Shown: positions 61,910 through 64,000 of the stretch, piece by piece
Numbering within the stretch: the stretch's first letter is position 1
Layout: the number at the start of each line of letters is the position of its first letter
Assembly: GCA_037178625.1 (NCBI GenBank)
Contig: CM074129.1
Location: forward strand, 4,832,000 to 4,895,999
Direction of reading: 5' to 3'
DNA from: Skeletonema tropicum
Lineage: Eukaryota > Bacillariophyta > Thalassiosirophyceae > Thalassiosirales > Thalassiosiraceae
DNA length: 64,000 bases
Notes under the pieces: model-generated
What the model was told of the DNA's origin: nothing
Seen by the model: only the letters and a program-made list of their open reading frames with translations
Databases searched by the model: none
Made by a program: the position numbers and the translations under genes

Positions 61910-63629
61910 CTAACAGCCTACATTGATTCGTTCATTGACGGAACCACGTTGAATACGGACAGTACCATTAGTAAAGACATTTGTGACCACATACGGTCCC
62001 TCATTCTTGTCTAAAGCTTTGCGCTGCTTTTCACCATTGATCTCACTGATGATCAAGCACTTACTCCCTGGAACATAGTCGTATGGGAGACGCCTTTTGT
62101 TTTCTCTGGCGTTGTTCCTGTCCACGAGCTCTTGTCGGCGGCGACCTATCTCACTCCAGTCAGCGACGAACGGAATGTCAAATAACATATCACGTCCAAA
62201 AATTGCTTCACCAGGAGTAGCCTTGAGCACGGTGTGGTAAGTAGATCGAATTGCCCATGCAGCATTTGTGATAAATTGGTCAATTCGGTGGCCATCGACG
62301 GTATCATCGTCGTCGAGGCCCGAGGTGCGGAGCATGTGGTTAAAGACTCCGTGAACTCGTTCTAAAATCGCATTAGCTTGCGGATTCTTACTGGTAGTCG
62401 GCTTACGTCCAATCTGATACTGTTCTCACAGATCCTTCAGATGCAGTTCGAATTCAGAACCATTATCACACACCAAATACTTCGGGCGCGGATAACGACT
62501 TAACCAGCATTTATTCAAGAGGTGGGAAACTGTAGCGGAAGTTTTATCAATGATTTCTACTTCGACAGTTTTTCCTGTCCGAGGACATTTCTTCTCGATC
62601 ATCCTATTAGGGAGTTCGACTATTTCGAACCATCCAGTAGCAGCGTCAATCATGGTTAAACACATGAAATCCATTTCAGTTCCATCTTTTGATTTGATTG
62701 TTGTTGGACCAATTAAATCGCAATGGAGCGTCTGCCATGGAACAACGATCGCATCCTTAGGAGGAAGTTGACCGTACTTACGCTTGCGTGCCTTAGATTT
62801 CTGACACCTGGGACAATATTTACACAATCTACGGATTTGTGCACTCATGCCACGCCAATACATGACGGCGCCGATAGTACCTTCCATACGGTCAGTACCA
62901 GGATGTTGCAGATAGTGGTGATACCACATAAGAACTTTAGATTGCAGCTTCTCAGGGATGATGAGCTTCGGACGAGCCGAAGGTCTGTCCTTTCGAACCA
63001 AGACAACAGTGTCGTCTATGATCATCTTCTGATTACGACTGTCGGCACCAGGCCGTTCGAAAATGTGCTTCATCTTTGGATTTTCCCGTTGGGCATCTGC
63101 TATCTCCTTGACGGTGACTGGGTAAATTTCCTCGTCATCGGCTGCTGAATTTGCAAACACATGTGACATGCAATCCTTTGGCTCTATCACATCTTCTCTA
63201 TCCAGAACACAGTCATCATCGTTTTGATAATGAGAGAAGAGAGAGACCAGCTTATTCCACTTGCGGTGAGAATATTCAGACCTGAAGTTCCCTTCGCTGT
63301 CGAGTTCGTCTTCTGGATGAGGGTTGATTTTTGGGCAATAATCTAATCGACTAATGGCATCAGCAACGGTATTATCAACACCCTTGATGTACCTAATGTC
63401 GGCTCCATACTCATTGAGGAGTAGATTCCATCTCTGCACTCTGTCAGAGGTGCTGCCTAAGCTATCTCGAACGAGATTCTGATGATCTGTATAAATCACC
63501 AGCTTCTGTCCAAGCAGCATACCTTTGAATTCTTTCAAGAGTTCGACGATAGAAAGCAATTCAAGTTCCGTCACAGTGTACTTCATTTGCGCGGCAGTTA
63601 ACTTCCGGCTGAAAAAGGCAATGAGACGG
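61910..63629 (-). pseudogene. pol: Ty3/Gypsy pol, 3' part (RNase H and integrase), truncated by the telomere
   Basis: The minus-strand frame is open from the telomere boundary: RLIAFFSRK, the segment joining RT to RNase H, lies upstream of the ATG at 63586. Next come MKYTVTELELLSIVELL and YTDHQNLV (RNase H), and an integrase zinc region with His residues in HHYLQHPG and CKYCPRC. The catalytic core has HCDLIGP (first Asp), CDNGSEF (second Asp) and NAILERVHG (Glu). The C-terminal domain has the GPYVV motif. One in-frame TGA at 62426-62428 interrupts the integrase between the second Asp and the Glu; the frame is the same on both sides. Protease, most of RT, gag and the 5' LTR are absent, replaced by telomere repeats. 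The element is therefore dead. No chromodomain is seen after the GPY/F region. Confidence 0.93.
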
Positions 63630-64000
63630 GTTAGGGTTAGGGTTAGGGTTAGGGTTAGGGTTAGGGTTAGGGTTAGGGTTAGGGTTAGGGTTAGGGTTAG
63701 GGTTAGGGTTAGGGTTAGGGTTAGGGTTAGGGTTAGGGTTAGGGTTAGGGTTAGGGTTAGGGTTAGGGTTAGGGTTAGGGTTAGGGTTAGGGTTAGGGTT
63801 AGGGTTAGGGTTAGGGTTAGGGTTAGGGTTAGGGTTAGGGTTAGGGTTAGGGTTAGGGTTAGGGTTAGGGTTAGGGTTAGGGTTAGGGTTAGGGTTAGGG
63901 TTAGGGTTAGGGTTAGGGTTAGGGTTAGGGTTAGGGTTAGGGTTAGGGTTAGGGTTAGGGTTAGGGTTAGGGTTAGGGTTAGGGTTAGGGTTAGGGTTAG
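63628..64000 (+). repeat. Telomere, (TTAGGG)n to the window end
   Basis: From GGG at 63628 to the last base the sequence is a perfect TTAGGG repeat of about 62 units, with no variant unit. The G-rich strand runs 5' to 3' toward the right, as expected for a right chromosome end. It abuts the truncated Gypsy pol with no subtelomeric spacer. Confidence 0.97.

Noticed and set aside
63628..64000. Telomere repeat as cloning or library artefact
   Set aside because: Over 60 perfect units in the correct orientation at the sequence end fit a genuine telomere. The abrupt Gypsy junction is unusual but not evidence of an artefact by itself.

Overview
The window looks like the right-hand end of a eukaryotic chromosome, most likely from a diatom (stramenopile), probably a centric one. 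The evidence is a perfect TTAGGG telomere array at the right edge in the correct orientation, a eukaryotic tRNA-Glu(TTC) without an encoded CCA, short GT-AG introns, an APC/C activator of the Cdh1/Fizzy-related type, LTR retrotransposons of the Copia and Ty3/Gypsy groups, and RI-like LRR and double zinc-finger proteins of kinds common in diatoms. The species assignment is inference.

Layout. (1) 1-18340: a tandem array of 1.93-kb units. Five are short. Two carry the same 3.03-kb insert holding a CDH1 gene. The right-hand gene copy is intact; the left copy has a one-base insertion that removes the end of the last WD40 blade and the C-terminal Ile-Arg tail. (2) 18341-19790: a decayed unit of the same family, interrupted by two small inverted-repeat elements, one of them carrying four copies of a 24-bp palindrome. 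(3) 19791-29660: gene-poor DNA with weak hypothetical ORFs, a MULE-like MITE, tRNA-Glu, a spliced hypothetical gene and a spliced C-terminal piece of a PIF1-like helicase. (4) 30164-38102: a fold-back element split by a complete Copia retrotransposon (31110-37951, minus strand). The Copia has identical 110-bp LTRs, a 5-bp target duplication and open gag and pol frames. (5) 38479-41859: two convergent non-TE genes, one acidic and Gln-rich with a C-terminal C4 motif, the other with two identically spaced C-x2-C-x32-H-x3-C modules. (6) 42439-42550: a second copy of the MITE. (7) 42756-57632: a second tandem array with an exact 6384-bp period (two full units and a third partial one). Each full unit has an intact LRR gene, a decayed LRR paralogue, a Ulp1-like protease fragment and a dispersed repeat. 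(8) 57633-61909: broken genes and TE debris, including an inverted copy of the dispersed repeat, a decayed Copia RNase H region and a 181-bp repeat that pairs in inverted orientation with 29657-29837. (9) 61910-63629: the 3' part of a Ty3/Gypsy pol, cut off within the RT/RNase H region by the telomere (63628-64000).

Taken together this is a rapidly rearranging subtelomere. Recent segmental amplification involves a cell-cycle regulator and LRR genes, transposons are nested in one another, and a chromosome end appears to have been capped inside a retrotransposon. Few genes here act together as a pathway. The interest lies in the amplification arrays, the palindromic elements and the unusual hydrophobic N-terminus of the Copia pol protein. 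The exact tandem repeats also mean that copy number depends on correct assembly.
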